A DNA stretch of 64,000 bases from Cucumis sativus (taxonomy: Eukaryota > Streptophyta > Magnoliopsida > Cucurbitales > Cucurbitaceae), in assembly GCF_000004075.3 (NCBI RefSeq), contig NC_026655.2:23421489-23485488 (forward strand), read 5' to 3'. Below are positions 1 through 12,232 of the stretch, piece by piece. Every line of letters begins with the position of its first letter. Positions within the stretch are counted from its first letter, which is position 1. Made by a program: the position numbers and the translations under genes. Below the pieces are notes generated by a model. The model worked only from the letters and a program-made list of their open reading frames with translations. It was not told the origin of the DNA and searched no databases.

Positions 1-556
1 TTAACTTCTCTCTCACTCCCCATGCTCTCTCATCTTCATACTTCTTTCTCATCTACGTTTTATTTTTATCAAAAAAGATCACATTTTACAATTCTACACT
101 TAAAACTTTTCGTTTTAACTCCAACCTATTAACTTCTCTTAGCCAGCCTAACCAAATATATATAACTCAACTAGTAGAAATAAATATTTATCTTTTATAG
201 GTTATTTTTTAGCTATCCAATTTGACAAACTCTTCTTTATTCTTTATCTTCTTTTACACTGTTGTTGAGTTTCTCCCTGTAGCAAAATGATGGAAGAATG
301 TGTATAGGGAAACATATTTAAATGTTGGTTGGAGAGAATCTATTTGTTCAATTCACTTAAATACCTAATTAAAAATTTTCACATACAAACAATATTTATT
401 TTTTACAAAAATGAATTTTCAAATTTTCACTTGCCTAAAAATCATGGCTCTTATTATGTTAGTGATGAAATTTTCATGCAAACAGCTATTTTTTTTAGAT
501 AAAGATATGATAGGATGAAATAACAATTGGTACATTGAAACATCTCGACTAACTTG
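1..556. other. Upstream flank of BBE-like copy A; no gene seen
   Basis: AT-rich spacer with pyrimidine-rich stretches at the left edge. No coding frame of useful length and no recognisable element. Its last part must contain the promoter of the gene starting at 602. Confidence 0.6.
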
Positions 557-566
557 CTATAAATAG
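557..566 (+). promoter_or_regulatory. TATA box of BBE-like copy A
   Basis: CTATAAATAG lies 36-45 bases before the ATG at 602 and is a near-perfect plant TATA box. The expected transcript start would leave a leader of only about 10-20 bases. Confidence 0.65.
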
Positions 567-601
567 AGAAGGTTTCCATCACAAAAATTTTCAACCTAAC
601 C

Positions 602-2803
602 ATGAAGTTTTCTCCATTAATCCCTCTTTCCCTTGTCTTCGTTGTTGTATGTTCATCATCTTCTTTATGGATAGCAGCTTCTTCTTCTATAAATCACGAG
701 GAATTCATTCAATGTCTTCTTCATCATTCTCCTGATACTTACCTTATTACCAAACTTGTTCACACTCCCATCAACTCCTCCTTTTCCTCTCTCTTGAATT
801 TCCCCACTCGAAACTCCAGATTCTCAACTCCCAACACCCCGAAACCACTCCTCATCATAACCCCGTCAAATATTTCCCACATTCAAGCAGCCGTCGTTTG
901 CTCCAAATCTCATGGCCTTCAAATCCGAATCCGAAGTGGCGGTCACGACTTCGAGGGCCTTTCTTATGTCGCCTACCACCAATTCATCGTAGTCGATCTT
1001 ATTAATCTAAAGTCGGTCACGGTTGATGTGGAACAAAGTACTGCATGGGTTGAGTCCGGTGCAACTCTAGGAGAACTTTACTACAAAATTGGAAAGAAAA
1101 GTCGAACCTTGGGTTTCCCGGCGGGTATTTGTCCAACTGTTGGTGTTGGTGGGCACTTTAGTGGAGGTGGATATGGGTCGTTGTTAAGGAAATACGGTGT
1201 TGCAGCCGATAATGTAATAGACGCTTACTTGGTTGATGCAAATGGGGAGTTTCATGATAGAGAGTCGATGGGGGAGGATTTGTTTTGGGCCATTAGAGGC
1301 GGCGGCGGAGGAAGCTTCGGAATTGTGGTGGCGTGGAAGGTCAAGCTGGTTCCGGTTCCAGCGACTGTAACGATTTGCTCAGCCAAGAGAAGTTTGGAGG
1401 AAGATGCAATTAAGCTAATAGATCAGTGGCAATATGTGGCGAACAAATTGGAAGAAGAGCTATTTCTTGCCATCTTTTGGAATGGTATTTTTCACTTGAA
1501 TTTTTTCTTTTATAATTTAATAACTTTGAATGAAAAGGAAACATACCAAATGATTTAAAAATACTGGAACACAGGCTGTTTTTAATTAGATTTAAAATGT
1601 TTTAACATTTTTATATCAAATATAAAATCTAAATTCTAAAAAAGTATTTGAGAAAGATATTATATTATATTATATATATATATATATATATTAACTATAT
1701 ACATGTACATAATTACATATTTAAGTTAGTCAAATAATAAGCATATTAGATTGGGAGACCAAAATATGACCATTCAAACTTTCAGTTTTGATTGAACATG
1801 GATTGAGTATCTTTTACTAGGCCATACTTTTAGCTTGGGGAGGCAGGAAATTTTTTCTAAAATGATGTTATTTAATTACTTTAGAAAGGTATCTCGAAGC
1901 AAAATTATTGATAAAAATTGGATGTTCACCCTTCTTTTTTCAATTATTTACATATATTAATTGTGGGCCACAACTTCTTTTTTTCTTATATATATATATA
2001 TATATATATTAAATATTTCAATTTTAAAAATATCTTTATTAACTAAAATTAATATTAAAAATTCCAATTTTAATTTATTTTTTATTATATATATATATAT
2101 ATATTAAATATTCCACTATTCATTATTCTATTAATTTCTTCTTAAATTTCACATCTCCTGATTTAATTTGATTATTTCTTAATTAGAACTATACATATCT
2201 TTTTTCTTTTTTCAATTTTCAATTTTTTTTAAAGAAACACGTATATTAGCAAGATATGTTATTAAAAAAATATATTAAACAAAATATTATTACATTTTGT
2301 TTGGATAACAATACTTTTATTATCTCATCTAATTCTTAGATTCTTAAATTTGTATCTTTGCTATGTTTAGTCACTTATTAGTAATAAGACACACCAATAA
2401 ATTTTATTCATATTTCCTAATAAGATACAACAATAAACTTCTCGTACTAATTAATCATATAAAACAGTTTTCTAATTTAGTTAGATTAGGTTTTCTAAAT
2501 TTAATTTACAATCAAACTATAATTTTCTTTAAATTATTTCATGATCCATGAATATTAAAATTTTTAATTCAATTATCCATATGAGTAAGGTGCCTTGGTG
2601 GCTTTAATTGTTATTATTATTATTTTTAGTAAGCTTTAACTTATCTCAATTGTTATTATTACTATTTTAATTTGTTTAATATATTTTGTTAATATATGTG
2701 CTTTCTAAAAATTTAAAAATTAAAAAAATGTATAATTTTGATTAAGAAATAGTAAAATTAAATTAAAAAATGAATTTAATAAAAAATATTGAATATTGAG
2801 ATA

Positions 2804-2877
<74 letters not shown>

Positions 2878-4330
2878 CAATAAATTAAAATGGAAAAGTT
2901 GTGTAAAATAAATTAATTTCGTTTTTTTAAAATAATATAAATAAATGAAATGAAATACGATGAGATTTTGTCTAATATAATTTTTTTTTTCTCCAAAATG
3001 ATACATATGTTCATTAAGATTTTATTTTTCTTTTTTAATAAAAGTTTTATTTTTTTTGAAAAACTGATTATTATAAGATTTTATATTGTTACAAAAGTTT
3101 TGCCTTTTCAAAAAATTACCATCTTAGTCATTATTATCATTGCTATTATTATTCTTTAAAGAATGAAGTGGAATGCAGGTATAATATATATATATATAAT
3201 AAAAAAAATGTACAACTCACATATAATATATATATAAATAATGGAAAAAGAAGGGTGGAACCCAAAACTACACTATTTTTTGTCAATAATTTTGCTCCAA
3301 CCTTATTTTTGACATTCTTTTCTAAAATTACCTTATTTTAGAAAAAAGTTCGGGCGGAGAGATTATACTTTTTTATTATTTTATTTCAAATTTTAAGCTT
3401 AATAATTGATACTCTTGTTGTTGAGACATATTTAGCATAGCTTTGTTGGAAATTACTTGTATTGGTGTTATCAGTTGAAGTGTGTTAATTGAGCATTGTT
3501 TGTTGTTGAGTTATTTTTGTGGTTTATTGACACATTGATTTAAACTCAAACATTAATATCATTGTTGATGATAAATAGGTGGGAAAGTTTCAGCTCAAGA
3601 AGGAGGAAAAATTAATCCAATAGCTTTGTTCTTCACTTTGTTTCTTGGAAATGTAAATGAACTTATGGCAATCCTAAACAAAACATTTCCTGAATTGGGT
3701 TTGACAAAAGAAGAATGCAAAGAAAAGAGCTGGATTGAATCAGCAGCTTCTGCCGCCAATAGGTTTCAAATTGAAGATCAACCCTTGGAAGCATTGCTTA
3801 ATAGAACACCTATAACCCATGGAAGCTTCAAACTCAAATCTGACTATGTTAAGGAACCCATGACTAAAGCTGCAATTCAGGGCATATGGAAAAGATTAGA
3901 ATCTCAAGATATAGAGGGAGTAACTCTTGCAGTTATTCCATATGGAGGGAGGATGAATCAAATTTCGGAGTCCAAAATTCCTTTCCCGCATAGAGCTGGA
4001 ATTCTATACCAAATTGGATACATTCTAGGGTGGGAAGAAAAAGGTGTGGAGGCAGAGAAACGACACTTGAATTGGATAAGGGAGATTTATAGTTACATGA
4101 CTCCTTTTGTTTCAAAATCTCCAAGAGCGGCATATGTCAACTATAGAGACCTTGATATTGGATCAAACAACAAGTATGGAAAGATAAATTACAAGCAAGC
4201 TTGTGTTTTTGGTTCAAAGTATTTTGGCAATAATTTTAATAGGTTGGTGAAAGTTAAGAGTGACGTGGATCCTTACAATTTCTTTTGGCACGAACAAAGC
4301 ATACCACTCTCTTCCGACCATATGGTTTAG
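602..4330 (+). CDS. BBE-like FAD-linked oxidoreductase, copy A (2 exons)
   Basis: Exons 602-1484 and 3579-4330, joined through a phase-1 intron (AATG|GTATTT donor, AATAG|GT acceptor), encode 544 residues, normal for plant BBE-like proteins. Residues 1 to about 26 form a hydrophobic signal peptide, so the enzyme is probably secreted or vacuolar. The FAD-binding domain has the paired cysteines Cys38 and Cys100, the flavin-linking His115 in RSGGHDFEGLSY, Cys177 in CPTVGVGGH, and the SGGGYG loop. Exon 2 gives the substrate domain (KSDYVKEP, PYGGRM) and the C-terminal BBE domain with Tyr480/Tyr483 in AYVNYRDLDIG and HEQSIP near the end. Oddities: Phe117 two residues after the flavin-linking His where Tyr is usual, Gly441 where the family usually has Gln or Glu, FFWHEQ instead of FFRHEQ, and a stop codon lying inside a telomere-like repeat. 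It is closest to copy B. The family oxidises alcohols, sugars or alkaloids with O2 or another acceptor; the substrate cannot be read from sequence. The 2.1-kb intron holds a long TA microsatellite. Confidence 0.9.
2809..2873. repeat. (TA)n microsatellite in intron of copy A
   Basis: About 31 uninterrupted TA dinucleotides inside the intron. Shorter TA runs occur at about 1664-1690, 1987-2009 and 2087-2104. The hydrophobic reading frames that overlap it are repeat artefacts. Confidence 0.95.
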
Positions 4331-4346
4331 GGTTTAGGGTTTAGGG
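4326..4346 (+). repeat. Telomere-like repeat overlapping the stop codon of copy A
   Basis: Three perfect copies of the plant telomere unit TTTAGGG. The first copy contains the TAG stop codon (4328-4330), so this repeat sets the C-terminus of copy A and starts its 3' untranslated region. Confidence 0.9.
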
Positions 4347-5987
4347 TCTATGCATCGACTTTAATATATGGTTCGAACAATTTGGTATTTAGTTTCAAGT
4401 TTATTCCTAAACCTGTGCCCAACCTACTATGGTGACAAAATAAGGGATTTGTTTGGATTGCTTTTAACCATATATATATATAGATAGATATATATTATAT
4501 GTTATTTACGTCTATTTCTTCATTTAATTAATCGTTTAGTACTTTTAAGGCAATTTTCAAACTTATTGTAACGTGGTTAAAAACCTAATCAATATACAGT
4601 AAACTGTTAATCAGATGGCGATTAAAGTGATAAGTTGATTATTTATAAGTTTTATTATTGCAGTTTTGGTTATTATAGGTTGTGACACTACTACAAAAAT
4701 AGGTTTACACATGATTATAAAAAAACGAAAAAAAATTGCATCAAAGGACAAAAACATTTTAAAAAACCAGTTAATGACACCAATTATTTACATATTGTAA
4801 ATATGACAAAATTAGTAATACTAGACGGTAATCATAAGGCTATCAGATGGTAATCATAGAGTTATTAGAGAGTAATCACTTTTAAATTTGATACTTTTTG
4901 CAAATTTAGAAAATGTTGTAACATATACTCTATTATCATAAATTTTTTTGCTATTTTTGTAAAAGTTTCTAAAAAAATGTCATCATCACTTGTTCGAACT
5001 CTTTTTTTCAGTCATCGATCCAAACCACCACAAAGTAAGTGAATAGATGACTCATGAAGAATGTGTCATAATTATTGGTTGTTTGATGAGACTTTCAATA
5101 CAATCAAGAACTAACATTTATTGAGAATTAACATTTATCATAGCACTCTTTTGTATGACAAATTAATTTACATGCATTTTTAAATATAAAATGAATTGAA
5201 ATATAAGTACAAAATATAGTCAAATTTTATATTATATGAACAATAAATATGTTGTGTTGGTGGTCTCACTTCCTGTTGTTTATTCATTATTTTGTTTCGG
5301 GAAAATATTATTGGTTTGGCCGTGTTGTTATGAGTTTTCTAGTTGTTGAGATTGGTTCCTAACTTTGTGGGTTGGTTGGTTCTCTATAGTATGTTTATCT
5401 TTTTCGTGTGTGTTTTGGGGTGTGCAAAAAAAAGTAAGGGTATATGTCATTGAGCAGATTGTAATTGAAAGATAAAGCTGAAAGAGTGCGTGTACGAGTC
5501 AAGTGTGTTAAAAAAAAGTTTTTCTAGTCAAGAATCAGAGATGAGATTCGAGATTGTGAAGATCAAGTCCAGCTCAATTAATTGCTTAAAGTGATCACTG
5601 ATTAATGGGGAAGTCTTCCTTTGTGATATCTATGACGAACATTAGTTGTTAGTTGTTTCATTTGTCAATAAGAAAGTGTCACTAAGTACAGAAGTTTGAA
5701 AATGTGTTGTGATTTTTTTACTAATAGTCATAAGGTCCGTAATCATGAATTATATCACAAGGCAACATGAAATCTCTTATCATGGGTCAAGAACCCTCCA
5801 GATGTAGATATTGTGTCATCGAACTCGATTAATAATATCTGGTGTTTAATTTGTTATGTCTAACTTATTCATTTGTTATGTCTTAGGGACCCATTACAAT
5901 ATTGTTCTTTTAAGTTGTTTCTTCAGTTATTAACTAAAGGTGTGTGCTTGAAGCATGTGAGTGTTGATTGTTTCATTTGATCTCATT
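4347..5987. other. Spacer leading into the copia relic; probable 5' LTR remnant at its end
   Basis: No gene. A CACTACTACAAAAATAGG motif at 4686 resembles a CACTA transposon terminus, but no partner end is visible. From roughly 5230 the base composition becomes GT-rich and runs up to a CA dinucleotide at 5984-5985, just before the copia primer-binding site, as expected for the end of a 5' LTR. I cannot place the LTR start. Confidence 0.4.
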
Positions 5988-6003
5988 TGGTATCAAAACG
6001 GGT
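5988..6003 (+). other. Primer-binding site of the copia relic
   Basis: TGGTATCAAAACGGGT resembles the complement of the 3' end of initiator tRNA-Met (the usual TGGTATCAGAGC form) with two substitutions, and sits two bases after a possible LTR end. Confidence 0.7.
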
Positions 6004-8355
6004 TACGTAATTGGTGTGTCTTATAGAACCTATGCATGAAGGAAGCTTTACTACACAACCTCCTATTCTGGGTGGATCTAACTATGCCTATTGAAAAGCT
6101 AGAATGATTGCTTTTTTGAAATCAATAGATAGCAAATCTTGGAAGTTTGTTGTTATAGGTGGGAACACTCCTATTGTTACAGATACTACTAGTAAAGTCT
6201 ATCAAAAGCCAGAAATCTCCTGGTCCAGTGTAGAAGATGAAACATGTTCTTTTGGAAATTCTTGTGCTTTGAATCCAATTTTTAATGGAGTAGATCAAAA
6301 TTAAACGTGTTCAAATTGATCAATACTTGTACATCTGTAAAGGAGACTTGGAGTATTATGAAGGTGGCTTATGAAGGTACCTTTCAAGTAAAAATGTCAC
6401 GGTTTCAGATGATCATGGTCAAAATTTGAAGCTCTCAAGATGGCTGAAGATGAATCCATATCTGAGTTTAATGTTTGAGTTCTTGATTTAGGAAATGAAT
6501 CATTTTCTCTATGAGAAAATATCTCAGATACTAAGCTTGTTCGAAATTAGATGAGTTGTTTGGGTCCCTAAGAACTTTTGAGCTAAAACTCGAAGATGGA
6601 GAACCTAAGAAGAAAAGTGGAATTGCTCTCCAAGTTGTAAATGAGGACACTCATCAATTGAGCAAAGAGCGTACTCACGATGAAAATTTAGTCGAGTCTG
6701 TAACCTTACTAACAAAGTAGGTTTCAGAACTTAATTAGAAGCCCATTTCATAAAAGATCCGATAATTACGGAACTAAGTATAACAGAGAGTTAAGTATTT
6801 CAAGTAACTCAAGATCAAGCTCTTCTAGTTAGTATGTGGCTCATAAGCATAAAGATATTGACAAAAGTGATAGAAATTTGACATCTTACAGAAGTGATAG
6901 AAGTTTCAGATGTCACGAATGTGTGAAGGTTTTGGGCATTATCAAGCTGAATGTCTTGCCTTTAAAAAGAGGAAAAAGAAGAGCTTCACAATTACTCTAT
7001 CAGATGAGGAATCATCATTTGATAGTGATAGAGAAGAATAAGACAGGGCTCTTATAAGTTGTACAACTTAAAAGGAACCAGAAGTTTCTAAGAGTGTATC
7101 TTATCTAAAATTAATTAACGAATATGATAGAAAAGCTGACCATAGTGAGGACTTTTGTTAAAATGGAAAGAAGATAAGGAAGCTTTGAAACTTCAAAAGG
7201 AGAGAATACAAGCACTTATGAAAGATAACCACCAACTTATGATGATGATCTCGACTTTTAAAATGGATCTGAGAGATGTTCAGAGTGAATTTGAATACTC
7301 CTTGTCTAAATCGGTAAAGTCACTTACCTCAAGAACTCAAAGTTTGGATAATCTTTTTAGTGAGATTAAGAAAGATAAAAAATGCCTTGGTTTTTAGGAA
7401 AATGTTTATGTACTGGAGGGTCATCAACACTATTTGTTAGAGTATCTTATAGCAAGAATGAGAGTGTAGAACACTCTGAGGCATTGTTATGTCAAAAGCA
7501 ACCATCACAGGGTGTGCCCAAGCTCTCCAAGTAGGTGGACATGTCATTTATGTGGAAAAGTTGGTAATATTCGACCAATTTGTTACAAGCTACATGGATA
7601 TAGTTGTTTTAGTCGTAGAAGATTAAACAATAAAAGTAGCAGAAAAACCTTAATAAATTAGCCACGTCTCTCTGCAAAAATTGAGTAGAGAGTGAAGAAC
7701 GAAATAAAACACAACCTACGTAATGTGGCATTTATATCTATTTATACATATATTAGTTCAGATGATTGGTATTTTGACAGTAGATGCTGTAGACATATGA
7801 CTGGAAACTTCTTGTTTTTAACTGAATTTAAGGAATGCAACGTGGGTCATGTGACTTTTGGTGATGGAGTAAAAGGAAAAGTTATATAGGGAAAGGAAAC
7901 ATAAGTAAATCTGGATTACCTGTTCTTGTTTATAATGTCAAGCTTGTTAAGGGTTTATCAGCAAATTTGATTAGTGTTAGCCAACTGTGTGATCAAGGAT
8001 TCACTATCACTTTCACTAAAGACACATATAAAGTTCTGAATCAAGACAAAAGTATTGTAATGATGAGCACATGATTATGAGATAGTTGTTATCATTGGGA
8101 CAATTATCTAAAGAATTATGTGTAATTTGTCGAAGTCTAATGAAGCAGATTTGTGGCATAAACGTCTTGGACCATAAGTATCTCAACCATTTGCAAGACT
8201 ATTGGGGCAGAAGCAGATTTAAGAATACCTTTATTGAAGAATGCTTCAGAAAATTTATGTGTAAAATGTCCTATTGGAAAACAAGTAAAAGCATCACACA
8301 AGTCTTTGGGGGCAATGTACTACAAGTCGTGTTCTTGAACTCTTATATATGGATC

Positions 8356-8783
8356 CACTACAAGAAGTAGTGCTTCGCCGGACGCACATATGCATCAGCA
8401 AAATTTACAAAACATATCAGATGTGTCTATCCCAATGCAAAATGTCATGTCGGGAAGAGCGTTGACAATGTTGCGTCATGGTAGGCCAAAGCTTTTGCCC
8501 GATGGGGTCTACGTCGACCGGCGATCGACGTCGGAGAAGCATTGTCCGGTGTGATCAAAGTGTGGGTAATAGGCATGCATGTCCGACATGTTTTATGCAT
8601 CAGAAAAACCTTTTATATATTATTATTTAATTTTTTTTCGCTATTGAAATCAGATTCGATTTAAATTCAATCAAACTCTAAAAAATGTTAATGTAAAATC
8701 AATAAAAAATTATTAAAATACCAAATCGATTTTATATCAAGTGTTACAAAAGTACATATTTGCAAATTTGGAAAGTTGAAAGT
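8356..8783. mobile_element. CACTA-type end inserted in the copia integrase region
   Basis: The copia frame reads ELLYMD up to 8355 and resumes with LMSHMQVEILGGKKY from about 8784. The 428 bases between are foreign. They begin with CACTACAAGAA, the typical terminus of plant CACTA elements, followed by GC-richer sequence with CpG-rich motifs. The expected matching end (CTTGTAGTG) is not visible on the right, so the insert is truncated or degraded. Confidence 0.6.
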
Positions 8784-9600
8784 CTCATGAGTCACATGCA
8801 AGTTGAAATTCTGGGGGGAAAGAAGTATGCCTTTGTGGTTGTAGATGATTTTGCAAGATACATTTGGATGAAATTTATTAAAGAAAAATCATATACGTTT
8901 AAAGTATTTCAACCTTTGTGCTTCAACTTCAGAAAGAACAAGACAATGGTATAAGACATATTGGAAGTGATCATGGAAGAGAGTTTGAGAATTCTACATT
9001 CGATTAGTTCTATTAGAATGAAGGAATCTTCCGTGAATTCTTAGCTTCTTTCACTCCTCAGAAATATGGAGTTGTTGAAAAAAAGAATCAAATGTTGCAA
9101 GAAATGGCTCTTGTGTTATGTTGCATGCTAAGTCTCTCTCTTCGTGCTTTTGGGTCAAGGCCTTGAATACTGCCTGTCTCATCCATAATCATATTTTTCT
9201 TCATCCAGGTACCTTATATACAATTTATCAATTCTGAAAAGGACATAAGCTGAATGTTAAGTATTTTAATGTTTTCTATAGTGATCTGTTTCATATTCTA
9301 AATGGCAGAGAGTTCAAGCAAAAGTGGGACTCTAAATCAGATGAATGTATCTTTCTTGGATATTCTACGAATAGTAGAGTGTTTTTGGGTGTTTAATAAG
9401 CACACTAAAATAGTCTTAGATTCAATTAATGTTGTTATTGGAGACACATTTGTGAAGTTAAAAAAATGGTTATGATAAAGTTTTTCCTTATATTGGCTTC
9501 TCATCTATCACTACGGTGAGCTCAGGTTGTTCGTTTTCTATTAATAACTCAAGATATGTTTATGAGCGTTCATTGTCAATAACTGAACATGTCAGCAATG

Positions 9601-12232
9601 ATTCTCTAGATCTTTAATTTATATTTATAATTAATTAAAAACAAATATCATAATTTCAAAAAAATATATAAAAGAAAAATTGCACAAGAATAGAAGAAAT
9701 AAGATGAAAAAGAAAAGAAAAATTGTAGAAGAAGAAGATAAGAAAGAAGATGGAAAGGAAGAATGAAGAAATTGGAAATTCAAAAACCGCAAGGATAAAA
9801 TTGGAATATTTAAATAAATGACTGACTTCATGATATTTTTGATTTTGTTACACAAGCCATAATTATTATGGTATTTTGTTATATTCATGAAAAGTTCCCT
9901 TTGTATTAAATAGAATTTTCAAATATTAAAGTCATTTAAAATATGAGAAAAGAAGTGAATTTTAACCGTTTCAAAATGATTTCTAACCATGAGAATGAAG
10001 GAATAAAAGAAAAAGTTATATTACACTCTTGATCCCAGATATTTAAACTTAACATCTATTTGGTCAGACTAAACTTATTTGATCGTTAGTTTACGTAATA
10101 CAGAGATGTTGTGGCAATTACTAGTGATGTGTTCCGTTTATTAGGCATTTTTAAATGAGTGAGCTAGTGACTTTATATTATTTAACTTTTGTATATGGGC
10201 TTTCTAATTCGACGTTCTCCCTCCTTTTCTTTTTTCTTTCTCGCTTCTGTTTGCTTCTTCCCTTTGTCATCTCCCTCATCAACAAAGGTATCTTCTTCTT
10301 CATATGAAAAATGTCGACCATTGTCCTCCTCATCCCAACATCCCCCTTGAGTTCGGAGTGATATATCATACATTTAGTTTCAGATTTGGCTAAAAATGAT
10401 CACGAAAAAACACCCCTGCCATAAAATTCAGAATTGGCTAAGGTTGGGCTTCCTCACCATTGTAAATGGATTGAGCAAGACTATTCATCCTTTACTAAAT
10501 ACTACACTATGCTATTGATTGTGTAAGTTTGTTTCAATTAATTATTAGCAGAAACATATATAACATTAACTAACCTTTGTCAATCAATTGAAGTCTGTTT
10601 CATTTAAATAGTATTTGATTAGTTTGAATTTAATTGGTTGATTCAAAGACGCTGGGTTAGAGTGAAAACAAGAGAGTAAAAAAACGAAAGAATGATGGGA
10701 AAGAACAAGATATGGGAGTGAAATTCAGAATTTTGTTTAGTTGTTTGTTTTGAGAGAAGGGAAGTGTGCAATAACATGGTAGAAAAATTGAGAAAAATAA
10801 GTCACGATTAATTACATTGATTGCTTAAGATCATAACGCTCAAGTTAATAACTGAAGTAATAGTATGAGTAACAACATGGGTAACAGTAGAAAAAGACTG
10901 AATAGAGAACACGTTAGGTAACCCAATTCGATGACACATCTACATGTAGGGGGACCTTTAGCCCAATTGAAAAAGATCATCTATAAAGAGATTGAAGAGG
11001 ATCACAAGTACATAATTTATCAAGAATTAACTATCTTGAATCATATGACTTTTACAAAATAAATGTTTAATTAGGCTCTCCCTAAACCCACTTGATGTGT
11101 GAACGAAGGAATTCGATCTAGACTCTCCCTAGATTATATGCTTCATGACTTACCCTTAAGTCTCAATGTGTCGGCTCGACCTGTGAAAGACTCTTTAGAA
11201 TAATCTTCAATGTTAGGCTCCCCAAACTCTTGCACATATCTTCTCAAACAAGTGACTCACAATGCCACAAACAATCAAGTGTATATCGAAATATCAGTTG
11301 ACAAAATCATAGGCAAATTCCTGGATCACCCGGTAAGAATGTGGAGAAGAAATAAAAAGAGAATGGTTCCACCTACTCAAAACTAAGAGGGGATGCCGCC
11401 TACTACGAAAATCCCAGTTTTTGCAAGAGTTGCATTCTTCTATGCAGGAAGAAGACTATAAAGAACAAAAAAGTTTGGATCACCACACACAGCATAAAAC
11501 GATTATGAAACTTTCTCAACACATGTTTTTGTTGCACATTTGTCCACACTTCTGTCTTCAACCAGAACAATATCACATGGACTTATATTTTTAGATCACA
11601 CCCAGAAGTTTATTAATAAATATTAACTATATATTTATTAATAAATATTAATACAACCACAAAATGTTCAAAGCCAACCACATCACTTTATTAATAAATA
11701 TTCAGCATATATTTATTAATAGATATTAATCGATTGAGAATCTCCAAATCTCGAAAGCCAAATGTATATCTTTATGAATAAAATAAATAAAAAAATTAAT
11801 CTCCAATTTTAGTAACAAAAATGGTAAAGGAGGAAAATGCTTGGAAAATGCAAACTATACCATTACGGTGGCAACAGGATGAGCAGGAGGAAGATCAAGA
11901 CGTCGCAGAATAGAGAAAGAAAATGATACATGAAACACATAAATAATATAATTTTTTTTGCCAACTTATTATAAAATTCAACATCAACAAAATCTCATTA
12001 TTTAATTAGGTGCGACATCATCTTTTTTTTTTTTTGTTGGTCAACTAGTCTAGGAACATTTAGAATTATTTCTCAAATCTGATTGATTATAGGGTTAACT
12101 TAACCCATGAAAAAAGAAAAAAAAAGATATTTTGATGCATAAAGGACACAAGCGACCCCTTATTCTGCACACACTATAATAATAGGTTGGGGCATAATTC
12201 AGTTACAATCACATAAACGAAATATCAAACTA
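9601..12232. other. Gene-free spacer with retroelement-like debris
   Basis: A purine-rich stretch lies at 9660-9780. The sequence from about 10,890 to 11,520 (segments around GGTAACCCAATTCGATG, AGGCTCTCCCTAAACCCACTT and GACTCTCCCTAGATTA) resembles LTR-retrotransposon sequence common in cucurbits, but I cannot define ends. AT-rich inverted motifs occur at 11,608-11,730. No supported gene; the short frames near 10,180-10,370 overlap each other and look accidental. Confidence 0.4.
11608..11730. repeat. Duplicated AT-rich palindromic module
   Basis: TTTATTAATAAATATT-type motifs occur four times. They are arranged as two modules of about 45 bases (11,608-11,652 and 11,687-11,730), each with two copies, and each copy is partly self-complementary. 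Confidence 0.7.

Larger units (their letters stand above)
5988..9600 (+). mobile_element. Decayed Ty1/copia retrotransposon (gag to integrase)
   Basis: TGGTATCAAAACG at 5988 matches a primer-binding site for initiator tRNA-Met. A gag frame starts at 6032 (MHEGSFTTQPPILGGSNYAY), with a TGA at 6092 where Trp is expected. It continues through PKPEISWSSVEDE and the AEDESISEF region to a frameshifted zinc knuckle near 6909 (RCHEC). A protease-like stretch at about 7760 reads WYFDSRCCRHMTG, so the DSG-type active-site triplet is damaged. The pre-integrase and integrase parts follow (GGKKYAFVVVDDFARYIW at 8816). The similarity fades before any reverse transcriptase. Many stops and frameshifts show it is dead. 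No 3' LTR is recognisable, so it is truncated. It has no role in the neighbouring oxidase genes beyond spacing them. Confidence 0.85.

Noticed and set aside
602..1558. Single-exon 318-residue version of copy A
   Set aside because: The last codons run into the intron past a GT donor. All five copies have an exon 2 that completes the family fold, so the spliced form is the real product.
2806..3006. 66-residue minus-strand frame with repeated Tyr-Ile
   Set aside because: It is a translation of the (TA)n microsatellite in the intron of copy A.
10178..10373. Two overlapping 63-residue minus-strand frames
   Set aside because: They overlap in different frames over a purine-rich stretch, with no homology or gene signals.
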